Below, piece by piece: positions 1-9,326 of a DNA stretch of 42,500 nt (position 1 is its first letter; each line of letters starts with the position of its first letter). Both the position numbers and the translations under genes were made by a program. The notes beneath the pieces are model-generated. The model made no database searches. It saw nothing but the letters and a program-made list of their open reading frames with translations, and was not told the DNA's origin. The DNA is from Paenibacillus sp. JDR-2 (GTDB lineage: Bacteria > Bacillota > Bacilli > Paenibacillales > Paenibacillaceae): contig NC_012914.1 in NCBI RefSeq assembly GCF_000023585.1, positions 162,501 through 205,000 on the forward strand. The letters run 5' to 3'.

Positions 1-1233
<1,233 letters not shown>

Positions 1234-1334
1234 AAGACTTAAGGAATTCAAACTTTCGCATCCAGTTTTCAAGGCGCAAGCTTTGATCTTACAGTACTCC
1301 CACGGACTGTAAATGACACTAGTGGGACAAGCGT

Positions 1335-1411
1335 GGCGGTGTAGCTCAGCTGGCTAGAGCGTACGGTTCATACCCGTGAGGTCGGGGGTTCGATCCCCTT
1401 CGCCGCTACCA
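1335..1411 (+). tRNA. tRNA-Met (CAT)
   Basis: A 77-nt cloverleaf with encoded CCA. The acceptor strands GGCGGTG and CGCCGCT pair with a terminal G-U, the anticodon loop is TTCATAC, and the T loop is TTCGATC. It resembles the B. subtilis elongator tRNA-Met. A CAT anticodon could in principle be a lysidine-modified tRNA-Ile2, but the body fits elongator Met. First gene of a six-tRNA cluster probably co-transcribed with the rRNA. Confidence 0.95.
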
Positions 1412-1418
1412 TATATCA

Positions 1419-1494
1419 GGAGGCTTAGCTCAGCTGGGAGAGCATCTGCCTTACAAGCAGAGGGTCGGGGGTTCGATCCCCTCAGCCTCCACCA
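1419..1494 (+). tRNA. tRNA-Val (TAC)
   Basis: A 76-nt cloverleaf with encoded CCA. Acceptor GGAGGCT pairs perfectly with AGCCTCC, and the anticodon loop CTTACAA gives TAC. It lies 7 nt after tRNA-Met in the same cluster. Confidence 0.96.
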
Positions 1495-1517
1495 TATATG
1501 TTTTTGCAATAATTCAT

Positions 1518-1594
1518 GGAGCTGTGGTGTAGAGGCCTAACATGCCTGCCTGTCACGCAGGAGACCGCGGGTTCGAATCCCGTCAGCTCCGCCA
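1518..1594 (+). tRNA. tRNA-Asp (GTC)
   Basis: A 77-nt cloverleaf with encoded CCA and discriminator G. Acceptor strands are GGAGCTG and CAGCTCC, and the anticodon loop CTGTCAC gives GTC. Third gene of the cluster. Confidence 0.96.
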
Positions 1595-1615
1595 TTTTTT
1601 TTGTCCATAAGGCAA

Positions 1616-1691
<76 letters not shown>

Positions 1692-1700
1692 TTTGCTTTT

Positions 1701-1784
1701 GGAGGGTTAGCGAAGTGGCCAAACGCGGGAGACTGTAAATCTCTTCCTAACGGTTCGGTGGTTCGAATCCATCACCCTCCACCA
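1701..1784 (+). tRNA. tRNA-Tyr (GTA)
   Basis: An 84-nt class II tRNA with a long variable arm and encoded CCA. Acceptor GGAGGGT pairs with ACCCTCC, and the anticodon loop CTGTAAA gives GTA. The extra arm and anticodon together identify Tyr. Confidence 0.96.
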
Positions 1785-1798
1785 TTTCTCATTTATGA

Positions 1799-1874
1799 GA
1801 GCCATTAGCTCAGTTGGTAGAGCACCTGACTTTTAATCAGGGTGTCGAAGGTTCGAGTCCTTCATGGCTCACCA
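1799..1874 (+). tRNA. tRNA-Lys (TTT)
   Basis: A 76-nt cloverleaf with encoded CCA. Acceptor GAGCCAT pairs with ATGGCTC, and the anticodon loop CTTTTAA gives TTT. Last gene of the cluster; a terminator follows 16 nt later. Confidence 0.96.
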
Positions 1875-1889
1875 TTTACTCAAACGTTC

Positions 1890-1921
1890 AACCCGCAGAC
1901 CGAAGTCTACGGGTTTTTTTG
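1890..1921 (+). terminator. Terminator of the rRNA-tRNA operon
   Basis: Hairpin of ACCCG-x-AGAC, loop CGAA, GTCT-x-CGGGT, followed by a run of seven T. It lies directly after tRNA-Lys, as expected for the end of the stable-RNA operon. Confidence 0.85.
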
Positions 1922-1942
1922 ATGCTTGTATATTTAAATAAA

Positions 1943-1983
1943 GAAAAGCCTGAAGGATCATGATTCCTCAGGCTTATTTTTCG
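1943..1983 (-). terminator. Terminator of the FMN reductase gene (may act both ways)
   Basis: AAGCCTGA pairs with TCAGGCTT around a partly paired loop, with T-rich flanks on both strands. It sits just past the stop of the minus-strand gene at 1988 and may also back up the tRNA terminator on the plus strand. Confidence 0.7.
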
Positions 1984-1987
1984 TTAC

Positions 1988-2542
1988 TTATTTGATTTTA
2001 CGAATACGAAGTTCTTCAACAATCTCGGCCACGGAAGCATCCAGGCGTTGTTTAAGCTCTTCATTCAGTTCAAACTGCGATTCGCCAACGCCGGCATCAA
2101 TACGGGCGATCTGCGAGTCAATGGCATAAACGCCGCTGCCGAAATGCTTGGCATTAAGAGATGAAAGAACTGGCTTAAGCGCATAGTCGATCGAGAGCAA
2201 GTGAGCAATAGTTCCACCGATGAACAGAGGAGTAACGAATTTATCGGTAAGTCCTTTTTGCGGGAGCAGGTCCAAGAAGGTCTTGAGTACGCCGGTGAAG
2301 GATGCTTTGTACACCGGGCTTGCAATGATAACAACATCTGCAGCCTCAACAATGGCAGCTGCTTCAACAATGGCAGGGCTATCAAACCGTGCATGGATAA
2401 GGTCCTCAGCCGGGAGAGATGCGACAGTAATATGGTTGAAGGAGATGCCTTTTTCCGATAGCTGCGATTCAACATATTGCGTAATACCTGCTAGACGGGA
2501 TCCGGGATTAGGGCTGCCGGACAAAATAACAACTTGAGACAT
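1988..2542 (-). CDS. NADPH-dependent FMN reductase (SsuE-like flavodoxin fold)
   Basis: Predicted cytoplasmic flavin reductase that would pass electrons from NAD(P)H to FMN. About 184 residues, normal for the family. Near the N-terminus SGSPNPGSR fits the FMN phosphate-binding loop, and SPVYKASFTG with FLDLLPQKG fits the second flavin-contact region of SsuE-type proteins. A GTG at 2551 gives a longer frame, but AAGGAG (2556-2551) overlaps that codon. The ATG at 2542 lies 8 nt past the Shine-Dalgarno sequence (the ATG at 2545 lies 5 nt past it), so 2542 is preferred. It stands alone on the minus strand between two terminators, with no ssu sulfonate genes beside it, so a role in sulfur scavenging cannot be inferred. 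Confidence 0.88.
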   Translation of the reverse strand: MSQVVILSGSPNPGSRLAGITQYVESQLSEKGISFNHITVASLPAEDLIHARFDSPAIVEAAAIVEAADVVIIASPVYKASFTGVLKTFLDLLPQKGLTDKFVTPLFIGGTIAHLLSIDYALKPVLSSLNAKHFGSGVYAIDSQIARIDAGVGESQFELNEELKQRLDASVAEIVEELRIRKIK

Positions 2543-2728
2543 CATATCCACTCCTTAATTATATTAATTCCGATATGTAAACTATGGATTAATCCTAACA
2601 TGAGAATTTCCAGTCGTCAAACACATTATAACGCTGCCGGGAAAGATTTTAATCATTTTTTTCCTCATGGTAGGGAACAATGTTGAAAGCTATAACAATT
2701 GATGTGACAGACGAAGGGGAACATTCCA

Positions 2729-3676
2729 ATGACGTACTGGCTGGCTGTGGGTATGAGCGCTGTTCTGACGATTGTATTTGTACCCGTTATGCAAAAGATA
2801 GCACTTAAATACGGAATTGTAGATCGGCCAAACTGGCGTAAAATTCATAATCGCCCTATACCTCTAATGGGCGGAGCCGCATTGTATGTGGCATGCGTGG
2901 CTACGATTATTGCTTTTCAGGGTATAACGCCACTGAGTTTAAGCATTATGGTCGGCGGGGCACTGCTTGTATGTATCGGACTTATGGACGATGCCTCCAA
3001 GTCGAAAGGAAGGGATTTTCCGATCTGGCCTAGGGTCGTTATTTATTTGGGCGTTTCGATGATTCCGCTGTTTTTCGGCATACATATGGACGGCATCATG
3101 AATCCGGCTAATGGCCATTTTGTCGGCTTCCCGGTCTGGTTCGATGCGCTTGGCACGATCATTTGGATATTTGCCCTTATTAATATGATCAATTTCATTG
3201 ATGGGGTAGATGGACTTGCCTCCGGAGTATGCACGCTTTCCTCCATGACTTTGTTTGTTACCGCCCTCATTAAAGGACAAGGGGACATAGGTGTAACAGC
3301 TATCATTATCGGTGGCGCCTGTATCGGCTTCCTGATCTATAACTTCCATCCCGCGAGGATTTTTATGGGGGATGCCGGAGCAACGTTCCTGGGCTATACT
3401 CTCGCCGTAATTGCAATCGATGGCGCATTTAAAAAGGCGACCTTTATTACGATTCTCGTTCCGTTGCTTGCTTTAGGCCTGCCTATTTTGGACACGGTAA
3501 TCGTAATGCTCCGCAGGCTCGCTACCGGTAAGGGGCTGCATCAGGCAGATAAGCTCCATACCCACCATGCCTTGATGCGCTGGGGGCTGACACAGGTGCA
3601 GACCGTCTCCTTTATGTATTTGATTGCGGCGCTCTTCTCCTTGCTCTCGATCCTGCTGCTCGTAATGAAAGGCTGA
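2729..3676 (+). CDS. tagO: Undecaprenyl-phosphate N-acetylhexosamine-1-phosphate transferase (TagO/WecA type)
   Basis: Integral membrane enzyme of the MraY/WecA/TagO family. It transfers a sugar-1-phosphate, usually GlcNAc, from its UDP donor to undecaprenyl phosphate, the first step of wall teichoic acid or other envelope glycopolymer synthesis. The 315 residues are almost entirely hydrophobic helices. Family motifs are visible: MDD at 86-88, NFIDGVDGLASG at about 155-166, MGDAGATFLGY at 213-223, and a HxHH cluster at 277-280. The last separates it from MraY and fits the WecA/TagO branch. It stands apart from other wall-polymer genes, so the polymer it serves is not shown. The symbol is by family resemblance. 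Confidence 0.88.
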   Translation: MTYWLAVGMSAVLTIVFVPVMQKIALKYGIVDRPNWRKIHNRPIPLMGGAALYVACVATIIAFQGITPLSLSIMVGGALLVCIGLMDDASKSKGRDFPIWPRVVIYLGVSMIPLFFGIHMDGIMNPANGHFVGFPVWFDALGTIIWIFALINMINFIDGVDGLASGVCTLSSMTLFVTALIKGQGDIGVTAIIIGGACIGFLIYNFHPARIFMGDAGATFLGYTLAVIAIDGAFKKATFITILVPLLALGLPILDTVIVMLRRLATGKGLHQADKLHTHHALMRWGLTQVQTVSFMYLIAALFSLLSILLLVMKG

Positions 3677-3752
3677 ACCAAGCAGCGGTTTTATGTTACA
3701 ATGACGAAAAATAAAGCGTCATTCTTGGAGCTGGAGATTGGAGTAATGTAAA

Positions 3753-4892
3753 ATGAGCACGACAGATTGGTTAAACCCGCTGCAGCACATTTTGAACTGT
3801 CAGGTTCGGTTCATTACGTTCTCATTATCGGATTGGAAGGGCCTTGTGCAGCAAGCAGATACAAGCTGGGCTTACGACGATAACCGCGATAAGATTTCGG
3901 AGGGAAATCGCGCAGCGAATAACGGGAGGACATGGATTGTTGTAAAAGTGTCGGGCAATGTGGTGGAAACACTCGAAATCGACGGGGAACTGAAGCAGGC
4001 GGAGGCGGAGTTAATTACTTGGACCCTGCAATGGAATCAGGCTCAGCAGCAGTCTCCAAAGCCGAGTACCCTCTCCGAGAGCGAGTCATTCGCCTTAAAG
4101 CTTAGCGAGTGGATTCAGCAGCAGCTTGAATCGGAGGAACCTTCTTATTCCATTCCCGACCATCTGACGGCCGGCGGCAAGCTGTTCGCAGAGATGATTC
4201 CTTTCCTATTAGTAACGGAATACACAAACGGCAAGCAGGCATCCTATCCGGAGCTTGAGAAGCTTCTGCGCTCATTCCTTGCCGAGGATATTCTGCTTAT
4301 CCCGTTAAAGAATCAAGAATGGCTGATTTGGGGACCTGTCTCCCTGTTAAAAGAAGCCGACAGCGAATTTATGGATGATGAAGACGAGGAAACGGTTGAG
4401 GACAGTTTGACTTCCATCTGTCATGGCTTGCATGAGATGCTGGCGAGTGAATGGATCGGCGAATGCCATCTTGCCGTCGCTCATCCGGTATGTCCGGCCA
4501 AAGGAATTGTGGAGACGACCGTACTGCTTCGGGAGACGATTAACCTTGGCCGCAAGTTCCATGTAGGGACAAGCATTCATCTACCGTGGATGCTGCAGCT
4601 GGAGAGACTGCTTAACGCTATTCCGGAAGTTCAGCGCTCAAGATATCTGGAGCACGCGCTTAAACGCACGGAACTTTTTGTTGAAGCCGAGATGCTTGCA
4701 ACTCTGGAGACGTTTTTCTCGCTTGACTGCAATGTGAGCGAAACCGCAAAGAAACTTTATATTCACCGGAATACGTTATTATATCGTTTAGATAAGTTGA
4801 AACAGGAAACCGGATTGGATGTCCGTCAGTTCCGAGATGCTGTTTTAGTCAAAATAATTTTACTATTGTACAAAGTTACGAAAAGGAATTAG
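3753..4892 (+). CDS. PucR/CdaR-type helix-turn-helix regulator
   Basis: Predicted DNA-binding regulator of 379 residues. The last ~55 residues (NVSETAKKLYIHRNTLLYRL followed by a second helix pair) match the C-terminal HTH of PucR/CdaR proteins, where helix 3 typically reads HRNTLxYRL. The upstream 320 residues contain an acidic linker (EFMDDEDEE, about residue 206) and a region like the GGDEF-related middle domain of this family, but no clear ligand pocket was identified. No signal peptide or membrane segment. It lies 76 nt after tagO and 87 nt before the sugar ABC ATPase gene. Control of sugar uptake is therefore a guess from position only. Confidence 0.78.
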   Translation: MSTTDWLNPLQHILNCQVRFITFSLSDWKGLVQQADTSWAYDDNRDKISEGNRAANNGRTWIVVKVSGNVVETLEIDGELKQAEAELITWTLQWNQAQQQSPKPSTLSESESFALKLSEWIQQQLESEEPSYSIPDHLTAGGKLFAEMIPFLLVTEYTNGKQASYPELEKLLRSFLAEDILLIPLKNQEWLIWGPVSLLKEADSEFMDDEDEETVEDSLTSICHGLHEMLASEWIGECHLAVAHPVCPAKGIVETTVLLRETINLGRKFHVGTSIHLPWMLQLERLLNAIPEVQRSRYLEHALKRTELFVEAEMLATLETFFSLDCNVSETAKKLYIHRNTLLYRLDKLKQETGLDVRQFRDAVLVKIILLLYKVTKRN

Positions 4893-4979
4893 TTTTTTTG
4901 TAAAGTATGTGCATAGTCACAAACGGGCCTGTGAGATAAGATATACCCATAAGAAATTTTCTTTTAGGGGGACATTCAA

Positions 4980-6101
4980 ATGGCAGGCGTACGTTTAGAA
5001 GGCATTTACAAAAAATACCCGGGTTCCGACAAAGCTTCGGTAACTGATGTTAACCTTGACATTAAGGACAAAGAGTTTTTGGTACTGGTAGGACCTTCCG
5101 GCTGTGGTAAATCGACAACTCTTCGTATGATCGCAGGTCTTGAAGAAATCTCCGAAGGTAAGCTGTACATCGGCGACCGCGTCGTAAACGACGTAGCACC
5201 GAAAGACCGCGACATCGCGATGGTATTCCAATCCTACGCGTTGTATCCGCACATGAACGTTTATCAAAACATGGCGTTCGGTCTTAAACTTCGTAAATTC
5301 AAAAAAGCAGACATCGACAAACGCGTTCGTGAAGCTGCTAAAATTCTTGATATCGAGCATTTGCTGGATCGTAAACCAAAAGCTCTCTCCGGCGGTCAAC
5401 GTCAACGTGTAGCTTTGGGACGCGCTATCGTTCGTGAACCACAAGTATTCTTGATGGACGAACCACTCTCCAACTTGGACGCTAAACTTCGCGGTCAAAT
5501 GCGTGCTGAGATCAGCAAGCTGACTAAACGTCTTGAAACAACTACAATCTATGTAACGCATGACCAGATCGAAGCAATGACAATGGGTGACCGTATCGTT
5601 GTTATGAAAGACGGTTTCATTCAACAAACAGCTTCTCCTGAAGAGCTGTACAACCACCCTGTAAACATCTTCGTAGCTGGCTTCATCGGCGCTCCTTCGA
5701 TGAACTTCATCACAGGTACGCTGACTGATCAAGGCGGTACACTGAAATTCAAAACAACTGGCGTTGACGTTGTTGTGCCTGAAGGCAAAGCAGCTACTCT
5801 TCGTTCCAAAGGTTATATCGGCAAAGAAGTAGTCTTGGGCATTCGTCCAGAAGATCTTCACGAAGAGCCAGTGTTCCTGGAAGCTTCCGCTAACACAATC
5901 GTTAATGCTAACGTTGAGGTAGCTGAAAACCTGGGTCACGAAATGTACCTGTACCTGAACGGTATCGGTTCCGACACAGTAATCGCTCGCGTTGACGGTC
6001 GTTCGACACTGCGTGACGGTTCCAGCGTTAAGCTTGCTCTGGACATGAACAAAGTTCATATGTTCGACAAAGAGTCCGAGCTGAACATTTTCGAGAACTA
6101 A
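4980..6101 (+). CDS. msmX: Multi-sugar ABC transporter ATP-binding protein (MsmX/UgpC)
   Basis: ATPase of CUT1 carbohydrate importers. In B. subtilis the homologue MsmX energises several sugar transporters whose own operons lack an ATPase gene, and its solitary location here fits that. 373 residues: Walker A GPSGCGKST at 38-46, Q-loop MVFQSYALYP, signature LSGGQRQ at 136-142, Walker B VFLMDEP at 156-162, H-loop His194, then C-terminal TOBE-type regulatory domains. The start follows TTAGGGGG by a normal spacing. Codon choice (CGT/CGC, AAC, GAA, GTA, few rare codons) resembles the glycolytic genes far more than its neighbours, implying strong expression. That bias also creates a stop-free frame on the opposite strand, which is not a gene. 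Confidence 0.95.
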   Translation: MAGVRLEGIYKKYPGSDKASVTDVNLDIKDKEFLVLVGPSGCGKSTTLRMIAGLEEISEGKLYIGDRVVNDVAPKDRDIAMVFQSYALYPHMNVYQNMAFGLKLRKFKKADIDKRVREAAKILDIEHLLDRKPKALSGGQRQRVALGRAIVREPQVFLMDEPLSNLDAKLRGQMRAEISKLTKRLETTTIYVTHDQIEAMTMGDRIVVMKDGFIQQTASPEELYNHPVNIFVAGFIGAPSMNFITGTLTDQGGTLKFKTTGVDVVVPEGKAATLRSKGYIGKEVVLGIRPEDLHEEPVFLEASANTIVNANVEVAENLGHEMYLYLNGIGSDTVIARVDGRSTLRDGSSVKLALDMNKVHMFDKESELNIFEN

Positions 6102-6118
6102 TTCTTAACACTTACAAC

Positions 6119-6152
6119 AAGGCTGTCTCCCTTTTGGGGGGCAGCCTTTTTT
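6119..6152 (+). terminator. Terminator after msmX
   Basis: AAGGCTG pairs with CAGCCTT around a C-rich/G-rich inner stem, followed by a T run. First of two consecutive hairpins behind msmX. Confidence 0.88.
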
Positions 6153-6203
6153 ACCTCTATTGGGACTGTTCATTATAGGACAGCCCAATAGAGGTTTTTT
6201 ACA
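6153..6203 (+). terminator. Second, longer terminator after msmX
   Basis: ACCTCTATTGGG (6153-6164) pairs with CCCAATAGAGGT (6184-6195), and CTGT with ACAG inside, giving 16 base pairs interrupted by one bulged A and followed by six T. It insulates the ECF sigma gene downstream from the highly expressed msmX. Confidence 0.85.
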
Positions 6204-6217
6204 TTGTTCGAAAATAA

Positions 6218-6246
6218 AAAACCGAAATAGCCGTTCACGCGTCTAA
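6218..6246 (+). promoter_or_regulatory. Candidate ECF-type autoregulatory promoter
   Basis: AAACC (6219-6223) followed after 16 nt by CGTCT (6240-6244) matches the AAC-N16-CGTC layout of promoters used by extracytoplasmic-function sigma factors of the SigM/SigW/SigV type. It lies 39 nt before the ECF sigma start at 6285. Autoregulation is typical of such loci; here it is inferred from the motif alone. Confidence 0.5.
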
Positions 6247-6284
6247 TACATAACGAAAAGCGAGGAATGTAATCGGGAGGGACT

Positions 6285-6827
6285 ATGGACAGAGATGAGT
6301 ATGCGGCGGCAGCTATAAAAGGGGACGACGATGCGCTTATTGCGCGTATTCAGATGGATCAGAACCGCCTCTATGGTATTGCTTATTCTTATATGCGTAA
6401 TGAGACCGATGCACTCGAGGCCATCCAGGAAACCACCGTCCGGGTATGGAACAAACGCCGTTCCTTACGGGACCCAAAGGTTTTTACGACCTGGGTTACA
6501 AGGATTCTTATCCGAGTGTGTCTCGATGAGCGTAAAAAGCAGCTTCGAGAGCGCCCTCTACGCAACGAGCTTTTGGAAAGAGATGCTCAAACTGCTAACG
6601 AGCATGGTATTGATCGAATGGATATGGCTGTTCAGTTGAAAAAGCTGCCTTCCAAATACCGAATGGTCATTGTGCTGAAGTACTACCGGGATATGACGAT
6701 TACGGAGATTGCCGAATTGCTGGAGAAGCCGGACGGAACGATTCGGACATGGCTTCATCAAGCGCTGAAGCAATTAAGGACGAATAACACATACGGAAAG
6801 GAGGGGATGAAGGTTGAGTGGGAATAA
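6285..6827 (+). CDS. ECF RNA polymerase sigma factor
   Basis: 180-residue sigma-70 family protein of ECF size with sigma regions 2 and 4 only. Region 2 is seen as RLYGIAYSYMRNETDALEAIQETTVRVW (split around residues 29-57) and FTTWVTRILIRVCLDERKK. Region 4 is seen as LPSKYRMVIVLKYYRDMTITEIAELLEKPDGTIRTWLHQALKQL (about 121-165), with a normal HTH. The ATG at 6285 follows GGGAGG by 5 nt. It overlaps the start of the next gene, a DUF4179 membrane protein, by 14 nt, the usual arrangement for a sigma factor and its anti-sigma partner. The inducing signal cannot be read from the sequence. Confidence 0.93.
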   Translation: MDRDEYAAAAIKGDDDALIARIQMDQNRLYGIAYSYMRNETDALEAIQETTVRVWNKRRSLRDPKVFTTWVTRILIRVCLDERKKQLRERPLRNELLERDAQTANEHGIDRMDMAVQLKKLPSKYRMVIVLKYYRDMTITEIAELLEKPDGTIRTWLHQALKQLRTNNTYGKEGMKVEWE

Positions 6828-8208
6828 GCCGGAGCTTGAACAGGGGTTGGATCCGTTTTTACGGGAGGATAAGGCGAGGGTGCAACGGATATTGGAATAC
6901 GCTTCGGACGAATCCTTTGCTGCGGCGGTTAGAATAGGCGTGCAGCAAGGACGACAACAGCTAAAGCGAAGAAAAAGAAGCAGACTGACTCTGCAGATGG
7001 CGGCAGCGGCAGCCTGTGTATTGGTTCTTCTTACTGCTTGTATCCGGGTATCCCCTGCTTTTGCGGAGCTTGTGCGCGAGATACCGGGTTTGAATGGGGT
7101 AGTTGAGTTGATCAAAGGGGATTCCACGCTGACAAGCGCGATGAACCATGAATTTATTCAGCCGGTCAATCAATCACAAAGCAAGAATGGATATACCTTT
7201 AAGGTAGACGGCATTATGGCCGACCAGCAGCGGATTGTCATTTTTTATACAGCGGAGGGGCCCGAGGTTAGTAAAGGTGCTAATAGCACGGAATACAAAA
7301 TCGCGGATGGTAATGGGGATCCATTAGAAGCTATGATTGGAAGCAATTATTACAGTATCGGAAAGACGGGGACGGAGCCGGATACTGCGAATCGTATCCA
7401 TGACATGATTGACATTATGTTGGTTGACGGTGTTCCTGTGCCGAGTGAAATCCGGTTTAGCCTAAAGCTCGGCGGTGAATGGCATGAGGTAGATATTGCA
7501 GTGGATCGTAGCCGTTTTGAGCAATTAAAGGAAGATATCACTTTAAATAAAACCATCGATATAGGCGGGCAAAAATTCATCATTGAGAAAGCGCTTGTTA
7601 CGCCATTACAAGCATCTGTAACGATTCGAAAAGTACCGGATTCACGGATGCGCGCCAATCATTTTATTCAATTAGCTCTCGTGGATGAGAAAGGGCGCCG
7701 TTGGGAGACAAAAGGCGGTTTCGGGATGCTGGACGAGGGTACAACAACGCTCACATTCCAGAGCAATTACTTTGAAAAGCCGCAGCATCTTCGCCTCGTA
7801 GCGGATGGACTGCTTCTATCACCAAAAGGACAGAAGTTTGTTATTAATACAGAAACGAGAGAAACATTGGAGACGCCGGATGACCGAATCCAATTGGCCA
7901 ACGTACAGGTAACCGCGTCAGGGATCAAATTATCAATTGAAGCAAAGCGCTTGAGTGAGCCGGAACAGGGGTATGGTTATTGGCTGCTTAATTACAAGGC
8001 GTTATTTCATGATGCAACGGGAGCGGAGTTTATGCTAAAAGACAGTGATGGCATACAAAGCAGCTCAAGAGGTAATGCAGATGGCTCAGGAGGAACATAC
8101 GAAGCTTACTACACTATTCCCGACAAACCGTATAAACAGCCGTTAACTTTTGAACTGTATCAATACCCGGGATATGTCGAACAACCCGTGAACGTGGTTA
8201 TAAAATGA
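6814..8208 (+). CDS. DUF4179 membrane protein, probable anti-sigma factor
   Basis: 464 residues. The N-terminal ~55 residues are cytoplasmic and charged, followed by a basic patch (KRRKRSR) and one transmembrane helix (about 66-84, rich in A/V/L). The remainder lies outside and carries the DUF4179 region (SAMNHEFIQPVNQSQ through the KVDGIMADQQRIVIFY stretch), then immunoglobulin-like beta-rich segments. The TTG start is supported by AAGGAGGGG at 6798-6806 and by the 14-nt overlap with the sigma gene, which implies coupled translation. DUF4179 proteins paired with ECF sigma factors are generally taken as anti-sigma factors; binding has not been shown here. A hairpin terminator follows directly. 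Confidence 0.85.
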   Translation: MSGNKPELEQGLDPFLREDKARVQRILEYASDESFAAAVRIGVQQGRQQLKRRKRSRLTLQMAAAAACVLVLLTACIRVSPAFAELVREIPGLNGVVELIKGDSTLTSAMNHEFIQPVNQSQSKNGYTFKVDGIMADQQRIVIFYTAEGPEVSKGANSTEYKIADGNGDPLEAMIGSNYYSIGKTGTEPDTANRIHDMIDIMLVDGVPVPSEIRFSLKLGGEWHEVDIAVDRSRFEQLKEDITLNKTIDIGGQKFIIEKALVTPLQASVTIRKVPDSRMRANHFIQLALVDEKGRRWETKGGFGMLDEGTTTLTFQSNYFEKPQHLRLVADGLLLSPKGQKFVINTETRETLETPDDRIQLANVQVTASGIKLSIEAKRLSEPEQGYGYWLLNYKALFHDATGAEFMLKDSDGIQSSSRGNADGSGGTYEAYYTIPDKPYKQPLTFELYQYPGYVEQPVNVVIK

Positions 8209-8210
8209 CG

Positions 8211-8255
8211 AAAAGCGCTGAGCGACGGAGAAACGTTGCGTTCAGCGCTTTTTTC
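8211..8255 (+). terminator. Terminator of the ECF sigma/DUF4179 operon
   Basis: AAAAGCGCTGA pairs with TTCAGCGCTTTT around an inner partly paired GCGACG/CGTTGC segment, followed by T6. Confidence 0.85.
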
Positions 8256-8271
8256 CTTTAGGATGAAGCTA

Positions 8272-8300
8272 TTGGTAATGGATTACACCCTTCATATAAC
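8272..8300 (+). promoter_or_regulatory. Probable sigma-A promoter of hprK operon
   Basis: TTGGTA (8272-8277), 17-nt spacer, TATAAC (8295-8300), 33 nt before the hprK start and after the preceding terminator. Confidence 0.55.
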
Positions 8301-8332
8301 TTAATTGGGAACGCAAGTGAGGAGGCCGTTCG

Positions 8333-9271
8333 ATGGCTAAGAAAGTAAAAGTATCGGAGCTAGTACAACATTTCTCTATGGAGATCGTATCAGGCGAAGA
8401 CGGCTTGAAGCGTTCTATTCTGGTTGACGATCTGTATCGCCCGGGTCTGGAGATGGCAGGATATTTCGATTATCATCCGCATGAGCGGGTGCAGCTGCTC
8501 GGCAAGACGGAGCTTACCTTCCTCAGCACGTTGACAAGCGAAGAGCGCAGAAGCCGTTTTGAACAGCTGTGTCACGAGAGTACGCCATGTATTATTCTGA
8601 CTCGCGGTCTTGAGGCGCCGGATGAGTTGGTCGAGTACTCCAACATGACCCAAATCGCAGTGCTTCGCAGTAATGTGGCGACAACTATTCTGCAAAGCCG
8701 GATTACGGACTTTCTGGAGAAAAAACTTGCTCCAACCGCAACGATTCATGGCGTTTTGGTAGATGTATATGGCGTAGGCATGCTTATTACGGGCGGAAGC
8801 GGCATCGGTAAAAGCGAAACTGCGCTTGAGCTGGTTAAACGCGGCCATCGCCTTGTAGCCGATGACGCGGTAGAAATTCGCCAGACATCCGATGGGCAGC
8901 TGTTCGGCAGCGCGCCTGAACTGATTCGCCATCTGCTTGAGATTCGGGGCTTAGGTATCATCAACGTGATGACGCTGTTTGGTGCCGGTGCGGTGCGGAC
9001 AAGTAAGCGGATTACGCTTGTTATCAAGCTTGAGAACTGGCAGCAGGACAAACAGTATGACCGTCTTGGCCTGGATGAAGAGAAGACAAGAATCATTGAT
9101 ACGGATGTGCCTCTGGTAACCGTACCGGTTCGCCCTGGCCGAAATCTGGCTGTCATCATCGAGGTTGCGGCCATGAACTTCCGTCTGAAGCGGATGGGTT
9201 ATAACGCCGCTCTGCAATTCACGAATAAGCTGACCGAGACGATCGCCGAAGATACGGATGATTTCGATTGA
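8333..9271 (+). CDS. hprK: HPr kinase/phosphorylase
   Basis: Bifunctional cytoplasmic enzyme that phosphorylates Ser46 of HPr and Crh in an ATP- and fructose-1,6-bisphosphate-dependent way and removes the phosphate again, thereby controlling catabolite repression through CcpA. 312 residues, normal length. Walker [10 protein letters not shown] lies at about 154-162, the preceding HG...DVYG segment supplies the conserved His near 139, and the HPrK signature [12 protein letters not shown] is at about 201-212. The ATG follows GAGGAGG. First gene of a four-gene run (hprK, lgt, ppaX, acyltransferase) matching the B. subtilis order. A probable substrate, the Crh-like protein at 26980, is encoded in the same window. 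Confidence 0.97.
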   Translation: MAKKVKVSELVQHFSMEIVSGEDGLKRSILVDDLYRPGLEMAGYFDYHPHERVQLLGKTELTFLSTLTSEERRSRFEQLCHESTPCIILTRGLEAPDELVEYSNMTQIAVLRSNVATTILQSRITDFLEKKLAPTATIHGVLVDVYGVGMLITGGSGIGKSETALELVKRGHRLVADDAVEIRQTSDGQLFGSAPELIRHLLEIRGLGIINVMTLFGAGAVRTSKRITLVIKLENWQQDKQYDRLGLDEEKTRIIDTDVPLVTVPVRPGRNLAVIIEVAAMNFRLKRMGYNAALQFTNKLTETIAEDTDDFD

Positions 9272-9326
9272 TCGCATTAGGCAATGGAATGCAGGAATAG
9301 ACCTATTATAGAAGGAGCACGGAACA

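Noticed and set aside
4995..6059. 354-codon open frame on the minus strand opposite msmX
   Set aside because: Exact mirror of a highly codon-biased gene that avoids TTA, CTA and TCA codons, so the opposite strand has no stops. No ribosome-binding site, and the translation looks like no family.
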